A stretch of DNA of 64,000 nucleotides, from contig JBCAQO010000014.1 of the NCBI GenBank assembly GCA_039111635.1, positions 124,001 through 188,000 of the forward strand, read 5' to 3'. Source of the stretch: Heterobasidion occidentale (taxonomy: Eukaryota > Basidiomycota > Agaricomycetes > Russulales > Bondarzewiaceae). The notes under the pieces are model-generated. The model was not told where the DNA came from, did not search any database, and was given only the letters and a program-made list of their open reading frames with translations. Below, piece after piece: positions 43,916 to 55,325 of this stretch; position 1 is the stretch's first letter, and the number at the start of each line of letters is the position of its first letter. The position numbers were made by a program, and so were the translations under genes.

Positions 43916-44573
43916 CTTGAGAGCCCGAAGTGCTCAAAAGGCGATCCTCGCCAACTCCACCTCATTCCGAAGCGACTTCCTCAATCGTTTCCACCTCCAA
44001 CCAGCTCGCCGATACAACTCTACCACCGCCCCTCGCAGAATGAACAACCAGGTGGTCGACATGGACATTGACGCCTCTCGAAAGAGAGATGCCGCTTGCC
44101 AGAAACGCACTTATGATGGCAAGCTTACCACTCGCTGTTTTAACTGCGGAAAATCAGGGCATTGGGCGTCTGACTGCCATTCCCCTCGTAGAGGCATTCC
44201 CCCATCTCGAGGAAATCCGCGCAAGTTGTTGGGCGGAGGAGGTAGACGAACTCGCGCTGCAGACATGGAGGATGAAGATGAGCAAGAATCCCCATTGGGA
44301 GATGATGCGAGACTACATTGAGGATTGGAGGAGGGGAGTTCTCATGGCCACCACCGTCGGGTACCACAACCTGGTAATTCGGTGGAACGTGAGGACCCTC
44401 CCGCAAGAAGGGGAGGATCGCGCCAGAGCGATGGAGAACACTACGTACTGCCTAACGGACGACGAAGCAACGGACCCGTCCGTGATACTAATGGCGTCCG
44501 AGCGCTCTTCCAAGAAGTAGGGGAGGCTAAGGCCAAGCAAATGCTGGTGGACCTGGCAGAGGATTTTTCCTGA
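43916..44573 (+). pseudogene. gag: Gag of element 3, C-terminal half
   Basis: Continues the gag cut at 30041: ARSAQKAILANSTSFRSDF, basic segment, CCHC knuckle CFNCGKSGHWASDC, then two overlapping open frames. One ends LVDLAEDFS at 44573; the other ends ASERSSKK at 44520. Confidence 0.75.
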
Positions 44574-44724
44574 CCTCTCCTTCACTAGCCGAAGAGAGAG
44601 GGTCAAGGAAACTCGAATATGATTCCCCGTTATGTATTCAAATCGGAGCAATGAACAGTCACATCATCACCCCCATTCGACTTGACGTACGATTGACAAC
44701 TTGAGGAAGAAGCGCTGGAGCCAG

Positions 44725-44971
44725 AGCCGCCATCGACTCAGCATGCAAAGGGATCTTGGTAAACGAGAAATGGGTACAGAGGCACAACCTTCCCACCTAT
44801 CCCTTAAACCGCCCCATCCGTGTTCGCAACGTCAATGACACCATCAACAAGGCAGGCCTCATTCGACAAGGCCTAGACGCAAATCTCACCGTTAAAGACA
44901 GATGGAGGAGAACTCACACTGAACGCGTCCAGATGTTCATCACCGATCTAGGAAAGACGACATGCTCCTAG
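44725..44971 (+). pseudogene. Protease segment of element 3
   Basis: Reads AAIDSACKGILVNEKWVQ, LNRPIRVRNVNDTINKAG and VQMFITDLGK, then a one-base loss (GGAAAGACGAC where the other copies have GGGAAAGACGAC) sends the frame to a stop at 44969-44971. The catalytic triad is again D-S-A. Confidence 0.6.
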
Positions 44972-47769
44972 GAACGGATTGGTTGAAATACCACGACCCC
45001 TCCATCGGGTGGAGGCGCTGTGAAGTACACTTTGATCAATGCCTCAGAGATTGCCAACAACCATATGGGTTTACCAAGGCAAGGGAAGAGCCTACCAAGA
45101 AGGCATGGCTAGCAAAACTACGCGGTGACAAGATTCCTCAGCAGACGAAACCGTGTCTTGTCTCAGAACCGGTAGGACCTTCGTGGACTTGGACTAAAGA
45201 ACAATGGGACCAAGTACCAACGAAGGAATGGAAAACTCGGTTCATGGAACTACTCGAGCACAAATCCCGACAACGTAAGGCTCGGGAGTGGCTCGAAGAG
45301 CAAGTAGCCGAAAGGAAGGAACGCCGGCAAGCCCAACAAGAGGTAGTCCAGGGCGAAGCTTCAAGAGAGGTCGCTGAAGAAGCGCAAACACTGTTTGACT
45401 CCTCCGCAATGGATAGCGGAGAAGAAGCCGTCATTAGAAAAGTAGCTCCAGAGCCCTCTGGCTTCGCAAGTTTTGATGAAGACCTAGAGGAAGAAATCGA
45501 CACCACCGACTTGAAAAGCCGTGTGCCATCGGAATACCATTCTTACCTCGACATCTTCAGCGAGAGACAATCGCAGAGGCTTTCCCAACACACAATATGG
45601 GACCACGCGATAAATCTCAAGCCATCTTTTGTACCCCAGGCCCCACAAATATTCCCCTTGAGCCCAGAAAAACATGACGAGCTAGGGAAATTCGTCAAGG
45701 AGCACCTTTCTAGGGGAACAATATGTCGGTCAATAGCACATAGCGCGGCCTCCTTCTTCTTTATAAATAAGAAGGATGGAAAACTACGCCCGGTACAGGA
45801 TTATTGCCACCTTAACAAACACACTATCCGAGACGTCTGCCCTCTGCCATTAATCCAAGAACTTTTGGACATCATTAAGGGCGTGACGGTATTCTCGAAG
45901 CTCGATGTTCGGTGGGGATATAACAACGTGCGCATCAAGGAAGGAGACGAATCCAAAGCGGCCTTCGTCACACCCTTGGGGCTCTTTGAACCTACAGTAA
46001 TGTTCTTTCGGCTCTGCAACTCCCCGGGAACCTTCCAAGCCATGATGAACATGATCTTCCAGGAACTCATCCTGGCCCGGAAAATAGCGGTATATATGGA
46101 CGACATCCTCATCTTCACGAAGACCACAGCAGAACACATTGTGATTCTTCAGCGAGTCCTCCAAATCCTGCGTGACAACGATCTTTACCTCAAACCAGAG
46201 AAGTGTGAGTTCCACAAGGAGAAACTGAACTACCTTGGATATACGATCTCAAAAGACCACGTCGCTATGGAAGACTCGAAGATTGAAGCTATCCAGGAAT
46301 GGCCCATCCCACGCACAGTCCGCAACATCCGATCTTTCTTAGGCTTAGGGAACTTCTACCGACAATTCATTGACAAGTTCTCCTTGATTGCTCGGCCCCT
46401 GCACGACCTCACGAAGAAAGATACGAGATGGGAGTGGACCACGGAGTGCCAACAGGTGTTTGATCGACTGAAGAAAGCCTTCATCAGTCAACCCGTCCTG
46501 CTATACCCTGACCCAATGTGCCCCTACCGGCTCGTCACCGACGCTTCCCTCACTGCATACGGTGCAGTCCTCTTACAGGAAGGACCTGATAATGACTGGC
46601 ACCCCGTTGCCTACCTCTCGGGATCGTTCTCACCACCCGAACGAAATTATGACGTACATGATTGCGAACTCCTTGCTATTATCAAAGCACTGGAACACTG
46701 GAAACACTACCTCGAGGGCGCTAGACACCCCTTTGAGGTCTGGACGGACCACAAGAACCTGGAGCACTTTCAGACCGCGCGTGACCTATCAAGGCGACAA
46801 GCACGCTGGAGTCTGTTTTTGTCTCGATTTGACTTCCAGCTCAGTTACAAAGCTGGAACCACTAATCATGCCGATGCTCTGTCCAGGCGTCCAGACCTTA
46901 GTGAGGGGGTGGATTCTGATAACAAGGCACAGACTCTGCTCCCATCCAGACTTTTCACCGAGTCCAGTGAAACCCTAGTAGAGTCAAGCGAAAGCATACA
47001 CGTCAAAGCAACAGAACTTGTATCCTCGGACATTCTCTCCCTTATTCGACACTCGCGCTCGGAACACGATTTGCTAGTCGACGTCGCCCTCAAGAAATTG
47101 CTGGAGAAAGGACCGAAAGCAATGAAGGGTGACCTAGGAAAGTGGACACATGAAGATGGTATCACAAGACGTGACGGTTACATATGTGTCCCAAAGGACG
47201 ACCTCCTTCGACGAATGATTGTCAAGATGCACCATGATACTATGGCTATAGGACACCCAGGCCAAGCAAAGACCTTGGAATTGGTACAGCGCTATTATTG
47301 GTGGTCAAGCATGACCAAATTCGTACACCAATACGTGGATGGATGCGCAGTTGGCCAATCTACCAAGAACCTGCCCCACAGGACCCATCCACCAATCCAA
47401 CCATTGGAAACCACAAACATCCCTTGGCACTTCATCTCCACCGACTTTGTAACAGACCTCCCGGAAAGCAGAGGCTACGACTCGATAAACGTGGTGGTCA
47501 ATCAGGGCCTGTCAAAAGGAATAGTCATAACTCCGTGCAAGAAGACAATCACGGCCGAAGAAACTACGACACTTTTCCAGGACAATGTGTTCAAACGATA
47601 CGGTCTACCAACCAAGGTGGTGTCTGACAGAGGTCCTCAATTTGCGGCAAAATTCACAAGGGAACTATGGAAAGGAATGGGGATCACCCCTGCCTTCAGC
47701 ACAGCTTACCATCTCCAAACAGACGGAGAAATGGAACGGGTGAACCAAGAGATCGAGCAATTCCTGTGA
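44962..47769 (+). CDS. pol: Pol of element 3: RT, RNase H and most of integrase in one frame
   Basis: 935 codons. Linker; RT ([66 protein letters not shown]); RNase H (TDASLTAYGAVLLQ, SGSFSPPERNYDVHDCELLAI, WTDHKNLEHF, NHADALSRRPD); integrase (HHDTMAIGHPG...DGCAVGQSTK; DFVTDLP; SDRGPQFAAKF; EMERVNQEIEQFL). This is the only uninterrupted RT in family A here. Two defects: the second Cys of the integrase CxxC zinc motif is Gly, and the frame stops at TGA 47767-47769 where element 2 has an arginine codon (CGA to TGA at a CpG). Confidence 0.85.
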   Translation: MLLGTDWLKYHDPSIGWRRCEVHFDQCLRDCQQPYGFTKAREEPTKKAWLAKLRGDKIPQQTKPCLVSEPVGPSWTWTKEQWDQVPTKEWKTRFMELLEHKSRQRKAREWLEEQVAERKERRQAQQEVVQGEASREVAEEAQTLFDSSAMDSGEEAVIRKVAPEPSGFASFDEDLEEEIDTTDLKSRVPSEYHSYLDIFSERQSQRLSQHTIWDHAINLKPSFVPQAPQIFPLSPEKHDELGKFVKEHLSRGTICRSIAHSAASFFFINKKDGKLRPVQDYCHLNKHTIRDVCPLPLIQELLDIIKGVTVFSKLDVRWGYNNVRIKEGDESKAAFVTPLGLFEPTVMFFRLCNSPGTFQAMMNMIFQELILARKIAVYMDDILIFTKTTAEHIVILQRVLQILRDNDLYLKPEKCEFHKEKLNYLGYTISKDHVAMEDSKIEAIQEWPIPRTVRNIRSFLGLGNFYRQFIDKFSLIARPLHDLTKKDTRWEWTTECQQVFDRLKKAFISQPVLLYPDPMCPYRLVTDASLTAYGAVLLQEGPDNDWHPVAYLSGSFSPPERNYDVHDCELLAIIKALEHWKHYLEGARHPFEVWTDHKNLEHFQTARDLSRRQARWSLFLSRFDFQLSYKAGTTNHADALSRRPDLSEGVDSDNKAQTLLPSRLFTESSETLVESSESIHVKATELVSSDILSLIRHSRSEHDLLVDVALKKLLEKGPKAMKGDLGKWTHEDGITRRDGYICVPKDDLLRRMIVKMHHDTMAIGHPGQAKTLELVQRYYWWSSMTKFVHQYVDGCAVGQSTKNLPHRTHPPIQPLETTNIPWHFISTDFVTDLPESRGYDSINVVVNQGLSKGIVITPCKKTITAEETTTLFQDNVFKRYGLPTKVVSDRGPQFAAKFTRELWKGMGITPAFSTAYHLQTDGEMERVNQEIEQFL

Positions 47770-48505
47770 GTGTTCTGCAACTACCACCAAGATAACTGGG
47801 TAGACTTGGCCCCTTCGCAGAATTCTCCCACAACACCCGAAAACACTCCGCCACTGGGAAATCGCCGTTTGAAGTCCTTTACGGGTTCAACCCACCATAT
47901 TCGGTCGACTCAGCCCTGGAGACCAAGGTGCCCGCAGTAACTGAACATTTACAGCTAATCAAGGAAGTCCAAGAAGATGCGGCTGCAAGTCTACAAATAG
48001 CAGCGCAGCACACCAAGGACCGGGACCTGCACAGGAAACTCCCGCAGTGGGAAGTAGGAACCCAAGTTTGGTTGGAAGGAACCCACATTCGGACGACTCA
48101 TCCGAAATTCAAGCTGGCACCTAGGCGCTATGGCCCCTTTTCAGTGACCGAAAGAATCGGTCCTCTCGGCTGAAGATACCCAAAACGTGGAAGATACACC
48201 TGGTATTTCATGCCTCCATACTCACGGAATATCAGGAGACAGAGGCCCACGGAGAGAACTTCCCCAGACCTGCCCTAGAGATCTTGAATGAAGAAGAACA
48301 CTATGAAGTGGAGGCCATTCTGGATTCAAGACGTCAGGGACGAGGAACCAAGTACCTCGTCAAGTGGGTCGGATACTCCGAGGCCGATAACACCTGGGAA
48401 CCCTTTGCCCTCCTCAAAGATACGGCCGATGAGGCGCTTCGTGAATTTCACGAAAGCTACCCAGACAAGCCCCGACCTATGGCATTAAGCTTTAGAAAGG
48501 TATAA
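47770..48505 (+). pseudogene. Integrase C-terminus and chromodomain of element 3
   Basis: After the TGA the sequence continues with HNTRKHSATGKSPFEVLYG-type and PQWEVGTQVWLEGTHIRTTHPKF (GPY/F-like) segments with two frame changes, then the chromodomain (48284-48505: HYEVEAILDSRRQG, YLVKWVGYSEADNTWEPFALL), ending LSFRKV. Chromodomains target integration to heterochromatin marks in this lineage. Confidence 0.7.
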
Positions 48506-48554
48506 AAGGGGAGACGCCCCGTCCCTTTCAAAGCAGGAACCCTCCCATTAGTAC

Positions 48555-49942
48555 ATGTCCGACCACTCACCCTTGATTACTCCCCTGGACGTGCCATGCT
48601 CATCGATGACGGAACTACCTCCTCCCCTTCAAGAAACCCCTCGCCAGACATCATTCTGGCCGTGGCCAACCCCAACACTGGACGCCTTAGCCGAGGCAGC
48701 CACCCAGCGTCTCCAGAAGGAATTCCCATACCAATCATCGTCCACCACACCGCGCTCGCCGTCGAAGATCGAACGGATTTACGAGCCTCATCCCGGGTTG
48801 AGAGAGCTCATGACGAGCACAATGAAGGACACCAAGAAGAAGGAAGACCTACTCCGTCAACACCTCCGCGACCGACAACAGCGTTGGCTCAAGGAGACAC
48901 AAGGCAGGAAACGAGAGGCGGAAGAAGACCAAGAAACCCTGCGGACCTGGCATCGCCTACAGTTGCTGAGAGAAGTGTACAAGAACCAGCAACGGCTGGT
49001 ACATCGGCTGCCAGGACCAGAGGACCCCCTACCAGTAGTGGAAATCTGCACCCCAGAGAGTTGGAAGGGCTAGGAGACGCGCTGCTCCAGCGTACCACCA
49101 TCTCCGCGGTAATTCAAATGGCCACAGCGTTAGCCTTACAAAGGCTCGCTAACTTCTTCGCAGGGCAACCAGGGAGCGAGAGCAACGACGTACCCCGATG
49201 CCTCACTGACGCGAGCGACCAGGTCAGGCTTTTGGCCTATGCAGATGATCATCGGGCCGCCTCCTGGTATGCCCAAGGAAATAATGGGGCTTACGCCTTA
49301 CTCATTCACCCGGACGAGTGCTCCTCCTTCATCAATTTGGAGCTCCTACCTGCCCTCATCTCGCGCTCCGATACAGTACACTCCTCCCACGCCCATCCCA
49401 TCCGGATTGACCCATTCCGCGTCCAACCATGGAATGTCGAAGCCAGTAGAACGATACCGGCTACAAGTAACCGAGACGCAACCGTCCAGACAGAATATGT
49501 CTGGACCACGGTTCAACGACAGGCACGAAGGGATCGAGAGACCCTTCCTCCCACATCGGCAGGACAATCCACCGGGCAGGACGCCGGAGGCAGCAATGAG
49601 GAACATCCTCCAAGGTACAGGAGGAACGAGGGACGAGGAAACCAGAGGACGAGGACGACCCTCCAGCCCGGGTGAAGCAGTCCTAGAAAAACTAGACCAA
49701 GAGATTCGCCGACTCCAAACCATCCTCGAGATAATCGACCTGAAGGAACGTATCCTCGCATTGGTAGAAGAACTCCAATCCGCCAGCGCCCGACTCAGCG
49801 AACTACTGCCTAAACTCGAGCGGAACTAGACGCCTGGGACAAAGTCGAAGGCGGCAATTATGATGACATCGACCCCTATTACAGGCCGGACAAAGGATAC
49901 GGGGATTACGGGGACATTGGTGGAGGATATTAGGCAAGGGAG
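48555..49942 (+). CDS. ORF3 of element 3, overlapping frames
   Basis: Frames 48555-49073 (172 codons, helical, ending ESWKG), 48596-49675 (359 codons, with RTTISAVIQMATALALQR, VRLLAYADDHRAASWYAQG and ALLIHPDECSSFINLELLP) and 49239-49829 (with LDQEIRRLQTILEIIDLKER) overlap, as in element 2. The 49.8-49.93 kb tail is acidic and tyrosine-rich. No known domain was recognised. Confidence 0.5.
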
Positions 49943-52483
49943 TAAAGGAACCCCTTGCCGCTAAATGGTGACGGAGAGGAAAGGACCCTCCACACCACAG
50001 GTACTGGTTTCACGCACAGGATGCCGAAACGGACGTCCTGCATGACGTTAAACTGTGAAAAGATAAGAAGGCAGGGGAAGTACCTGACCATTTTGCGTTG
50101 CAGCCCTCCGGTCTCAAGACAAGGACAAGCATTCAACACTCTCGTTGTCAAGAGGTATTCTGACAAGCGAATCGGGTGTCCCGCTTGGATCCCCAGTTTT
50201 ACAGGGCCCTTTCCGCATTAGGAGGCCCTTAGGATTCACAACATAACCTTGGTACTGGTACATGAATGATGCATTGAATATGGTGGGAAATCGTGTTGCA
50301 TGTTCACCGTTGGGGAAACGGTGGACCACACCTCGCTGTCAAGGGTCTGACAGGTGTCTTGGACGTCCCACTTTGGATCTCCAGTTTTACAGGGTCGTTT
50401 CCGCATTAGGGGACCCTATCAAGATGCAGGTACATAGTGGCCGCACTCCACTAGTAACCAAAACGGACAAATACATCCGCAACGATGTAAAACTACGAAA
50501 GGCTTGGTCCACAATGACGATAAACTAGTTATCGTCCGGAACGACATTCAAGCTACCAAGACCCTCGGAGCGTGGTTGTATTCTGGCAGACGGTGGAAGG
50601 GAGGGCCTCCACCGTTGCGGAACCCTGTCGACTAGGTCGAGGCGCTTCCATATTCCATACGCCCTACGGTAAAAGAATATGGGGTCGACACGGTTCAATT
50701 CCGTGCGAGGGGTTTGGGGACATGAAGCGGGTTGTCAGTCTTCTGACAAGACCACGACTACTCCATGGCGCTCCCATTCTACCCTTGAAGTCCGAAGCAA
50801 GGATTCCGCTTCAAGGGCCAGTCAAGAGGCAACTGGGATCGTGCCTCGTGTAGCGGACGTCCGCAATGACTATAAACTACGGACGCCCTCCATGGCGTTA
50901 AACTAGGACTACCCTTTCATTACAGGGTCATGAGCAGTGTCCAAACATGAGATATGTTTTGACATTGCTGCGTCCGCAAAGACGTTAAACTATCACTCCT
51001 TTCGGCATAGGAGATGTCGATTGACATCGTTGTTGACACCACAATGTTGATCTAGTCCGCAATGACGATAAACTATTATCCCTTGTTCTAGGGATCGTAC
51101 TGGAGCTGAAATTACCGCTTTCAGCTACAGTAGTCCGAAATGACCTTAAACTACCCTCACCCCGGAGGATTAAATCTATCGAGGCTCGGAAGGTTCAAGC
51201 CAGGCGATAGCGGATGTCCGCAATGACTATAAACTAGTTGCCGTCCTTCATGACGATAAACTGAGCTGCCCTTCATCTACAGGGCCATGTGAGTTGTGTC
51301 AAAATAGGCCTTAAAAGTCTATTCTCGCAACTCTAAAAGTTATCCGGTTTGATATAGTATAAACCGTCACCATCTTACCTCAATGGGAACCCTGTCAAGA
51401 AGGAGGAACTGGTCTACGGCCCTATGTGCATCACCGATGGATGTTCCGGCGCGCAGAAACACCTGCTGTCTTGTTTACAGGTACTCCTACGTTGGGAGAT
51501 GGATAGGTCCGCAACGACCTTGGCATAAACTAGCAGGGCAGTCCGCAACGACTTATGTATAAACTAGCCTCAGTCCGCAACGACTTAAGGATAAACTAGC
51601 CGACGTCCGCAAAGACGTAAAACTACGGACGTCCGGCACGACGTTAAAACTACCAGGACATACCTTACGCTGACCCCGCATAATTACCATCAAGGTGGAT
51701 ACCATGGTCTATTCAAGAGACCATGGGGTTCAAAGTCTATTCTTCAAAGTCCTTACCTCGTGTTCAATACGCGGAGCGCTGCTACATGCTCGCTCTCTTG
51801 TGAAAAACAAACTCTGGACGAACACTCAATCTCTAACCAGGACAGGCCACCGTATGGGGCTGACAGAGTTAGGGATCTTCAAAGGGGTCTTGCCGGACTC
51901 AAAACAAGTCAAGAGCACTGTTCACTCTTGATAGGTTGGTGGGCCTAAGCCTTAGTAAAGCGATCAACCCACACACCTGGAGTCCCCCTCGATACCGGAG
52001 ATCAAGGAGATGAAGATCTATCCTGGAAACACTAAAGCATGGCCTTCGGCACTTAGAAGAAGAACAACACACACCCATCCACAGACGCGTTTCGATTCAT
52101 CATATAATCATTCGCACGTAACACCTTTCTACATCGTCGCCAGAGAAAACACTGGCTTATCAAACCTACCAGGGAGTCCTGGTCGAGTAGCTGCCTATTG
52201 ACTCTAGGAGTGTACTCACACAAAACGTACGGTGAAGGAAGAACACCGAGGGCAACACAATATTGTGGCGATATTGCCAAAGCCTGGATCAAACAGCTCA
52301 ACGGAGACGGAAAACTCCTAGGCGTTGTAAACGACATAGGTCGGTCTTCGCCCCAGAAAACGAAGCCATATTGGGAAGACGCATCCCAATCGATTTTGAC
52401 GACCAGAAAGCAATTGTACGTGGAATGACGATGAAGCTCAAGCGAGTAGTCCCCTCAGGAGTTGGGACCTAGAAAGGGGGTAA
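49943..52483 (+). other. Structured non-coding 3' region of element 3 and polypurine tract
   Basis: Hairpin units as in element 1, for example ACGTC-CTGCAT-GACGT (50033-50048). Palindromic cassettes a and b are present and c is absent. AGCTGAAA/TTTCAGCT (51104-51126) and GAGTTG/CAACTC (51291-51333) are paired with compensatory differences from the other copies. T-arm-like hairpin 50689-50705. AGAAAGGGGG precedes the LTR at 52484. Confidence 0.75.
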
Positions 52484-52617
52484 TGTTATGACTTGACCGA
52501 TCGGGGCCCTTTGGGGTCGGTCTAACCGATGGATCAAGCATCACATGCTAGGTGGCTCCACTACAGAGCGTACATCAAGGTATTTGGCATGTCTTTAGGA
52601 GCCGACAAGACCGATGG
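52484..52617 (+). repeat. 3' LTR of element 3, first part
   Basis: TGTTATGAC to CCGATGG, interrupted by element 4 within the duplicated target GATGG (52613-52617). Confidence 0.9.
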
Positions 52618-53446
52618 TGTTAGGTCGGAGACCTATCACGTGCACCGATGCACGAAGGGGTCCCTAGGCTAAACCTCCACTGGTTCGTATAGTCGTAGAC
52701 TCCAATGGATAAAGACAATGGATTGTCTTTGGGCTCTTTCGAGGAACTCGGGGTCGCTGTCGGCTTGTTCTCGAATAGATTGAGAAGGTGATCTTCGAGG
52801 TCTTCTCGATGATGAGGAGGACCGGATGATCTTCTCCTGTCCAACAGATGACACGAGGGGGTGTCCAACTGAGAACGCGAAAGGCAGCTAGTCCGGTGTA
52901 GAAGCGGATGAGTAGAGGGAGGGGAGGGAAGGGAGACGAGTCCAGTGCTTCGTCAGACCGTGCAAAGAGTTTCTCAGATCTGACAGAGATCACGAAGCGT
53001 GGGCTAGGAAGGTAGCCAGACGCCGGGTGCAGTTCAGTGATCGAGTGTATTACAGGTGAACGAGCTGAGCTTCTTAGAAGCTCATCTCGGCTATTTACAT
53101 AAAGAAGTGTCTAGGGCAGGATCAAGATCTGGTCCGTGCGCTTCTTAGGTACCGAAGTCAACGATCGAGATCCGTAAGCAAGAATGCCTCATCGACCTGC
53201 CATATAACCAAATAGTAATCCGATCACTAATGTCCATCCACATCTTCGATCGTTCAAGAACCTGGAACGGGGGCTGGAACCAATGTCTGTCCACATTGAG
53301 AATCAGGAACCAGAAGTCAGCGTTCATGCATCAGCATGTAAATGGTAAGGAGTCATGGAAAGCGGTCTGAGTCTGCAACAAGTCCGAAGCACTTGACCAG
53401 CCCATCCACTCACGTGCGAAGCACGTGTTAGGACGCGGTCCTAACA
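52618..53446 (-). repeat. 3' LTR of element 4 (family B)
   Basis: 829 bp, TGTTAGGTCGG...GGTCCTAACA; the two ends carry the inverted repeat TGTTAGG/CCTAACA. Confidence 0.9.
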
Positions 53447-53457
53447 CTACCCCCTCT

Positions 53458-55063
53458 CTATACAAGTCTTCGGCGTTTGGCGGGTGCACCAATGGTAGGG
53501 GCGGGTCTCCTCGGGTGGACTTCGTCGAAGGTGGGGATGTTCCGAGCGGGGTATCCGGTCCAGTTAGCGGTGTCGATTAAATGATCTAACGCCTGCTTGT
53601 GGTACCCGTATTCCTCAGCCGTCCTATCCATCTGTAGACGAAGGCGCCAGGACTGCATGTGATGCCTATCGTAGTCTTGAAGAAAACCGCGCGCCGTAAC
53701 ATCCGTTCTCTGGCGAATGCCCGTGATTGGACATCCCACGACGAGATGGCCGGTGCGTCCGCATTCCCAGCAGTTACGAGTGGCGGGGTCGGTGGGTGGA
53801 GAAGGCGGGAGAGTAGGCGGGTTAGGCCAGACGTTTTCGGAGTCCATTGCGTCTGCAGGCCATCCTTCTTCAGTTGCAACAGGAACGTCCAGCGACTGGG
53901 GGGAGGCTTCGTCGACAATGATAGGACGGGTGACGTCGTCGCCGAGTAGGGGGGGGATGGGGACACAGCAGGGGGTGACGGGGGTGGTACCGGTAGCGGC
54001 CGAAGTACCTGGCGATCCCGGACAACTTGTTCAGGGTCGTAAGGGGGACTGGTGGGCCGTATGAATTCGGCGGTCTCTTCATCGGTGGGCCGAAAGGGTT
54101 CTGCCGCCGGGAGATCGGGTTCGGTGTTAGCTGGGGGATCGACCGTCATGGGTTCCTCAACGTCGATCTGGTGAAACCCCTGTTCCTGTATATCTGGTTT
54201 GGTCATGACCCAGGGCCTAACGTTATCCTCTGGGGTACATCCACCGGGCCAGTAGCACGCAATGGGGTGAACCCCTCGACTGTTAAGTGGGAAGGAGTGG
54301 GTCGGCAGTAGTCCTTTGGGGACGTACTCTTCGATCTCTAGCCGCGCTCCATTATGCCCTGCGAAGTGGAACCAACGGATTGTGTTCTCCTTGTAGCGGA
54401 TTCGAGCGAGTACGTCGAGCCAGGCTTGTATGGTGTGCGTCTGTATGAGGACGGAGCTGGTGGTGAATATCCCTCCCAGTCGGAAATTGACCATGTCATT
54501 GCGGATGGCGGCGAGATTGATCAATCCTTTCATACGATAGGAGGTGACTGTGAGGTTAGCGAGGAGGATGGCTTGGGTCTGGTTGAGTGGTCCAGAGAAC
54601 ACTTGATAGGCTTGCGCCCAGACTGCCTGCTGTAAATAGAAAAGGAAGGCACGAGGGTTCTTCAAGCCAGGCTGGTTCAGAATAATAGGGGCCTCGTCCT
54701 CGGCGAGCGTGAGGTGGTAGATGCTATTGTTCGTCGACAGGTCCTGGTAGAGATGGATGTCGTGAAGGGGATTGGGTATAGCACGGATCCGGAAGCGCGG
54801 GTTTTCGTTGTGAACGGCGAAGGCCAAAGGGGGAATAGCGATGTGCGGGTTCGGCATTTCAGCCGGGAAACGGGGAATAACGAACTCTGTAAGGGGGTCG
54901 GTGACTGGGACGCCTTCCGACGGGATGTTGTCCTCACTGTCGTAATCCGAGCCTGTGTTGTCAATGAGCGTGGGTGTGGTAGTGGGCGGGGAGATGGTAC
55001 GGAGGATGAAGGGGTTGGGGACGAGGTGTTGGAGGCGTGAGGAGAAGTGGTAGCGGAAGCCAT
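53458..55063 (-). pseudogene. ORF3 of element 4: unknown domain plus C-terminal CCHC zinc knuckle
   Basis: Lies after the chromodomain, where an envelope gene would be. The likely start is the ATG at 55063 (MASATTSPHAS), with a frame change before LIDNTGSDYDSEDN; the body (53586-54857, 423 codons) includes LFYLQQAVWAQAYQVFSGPL, RIRYKENTIRWFHFAGHNG and a HPIACYWPGGCTPED segment. Near 53,951-53,958 a run of eight C (minus strand) shifts the frame; beyond it the reading LLGDDVTRPIIVDEASPQS leads into CWECGRTGHLVVGC, a perfect CCHC zinc knuckle, and on to a stop at 53458. It has no signal peptide or membrane segment. A second nucleic-acid-binding protein is more likely than an envelope; function unknown. 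Confidence 0.6.
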
Positions 55064-55325
55064 TCTGATGTTACTGAGAATGTAGCGGGGGGAGTTGTGT
55101 AAGAAAAGGTGTGTGGGGGCAAGGGACATTCGAGTTATAGCTGGGATGCTGAGGAATGTTTTCGTCCGATGCAGGGTGTCTTTTATACAACGGAGGAGAT
55201 GCCAATGGTGGCAGCGGCGTGAAGGGATCTGAGGACAAGGGCGATAGCGATGGAGACAGCGGTGAGAGCAAGAGTCGCGACGACGGTATAAACGGCTACT
55301 GTGGACAGAGTGGGGTCGAAAGGGG

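Larger units (their letters stand above)
43916..52617 (+). mobile_element. Element 3, main part (gag 3' half, pol, ORF3, structured region, start of 3' LTR)
   Basis: Begins with the CTTGA duplication in the middle of gag and runs to the first 134 bp of its 3' LTR (52484-52617), where element 4 interrupts. The LTR resumes at 63006 after the duplicated GATGG and ends at 63459, followed by ATGTG. With the inverted 5' part (30041-31679) this forms one element. Confidence 0.85.

Noticed and set aside
53586..54857. ORF3 of element 4 as an envelope glycoprotein
   Set aside because: No signal peptide, no transmembrane segment, no furin-like site; the C-terminus has a zinc knuckle instead.
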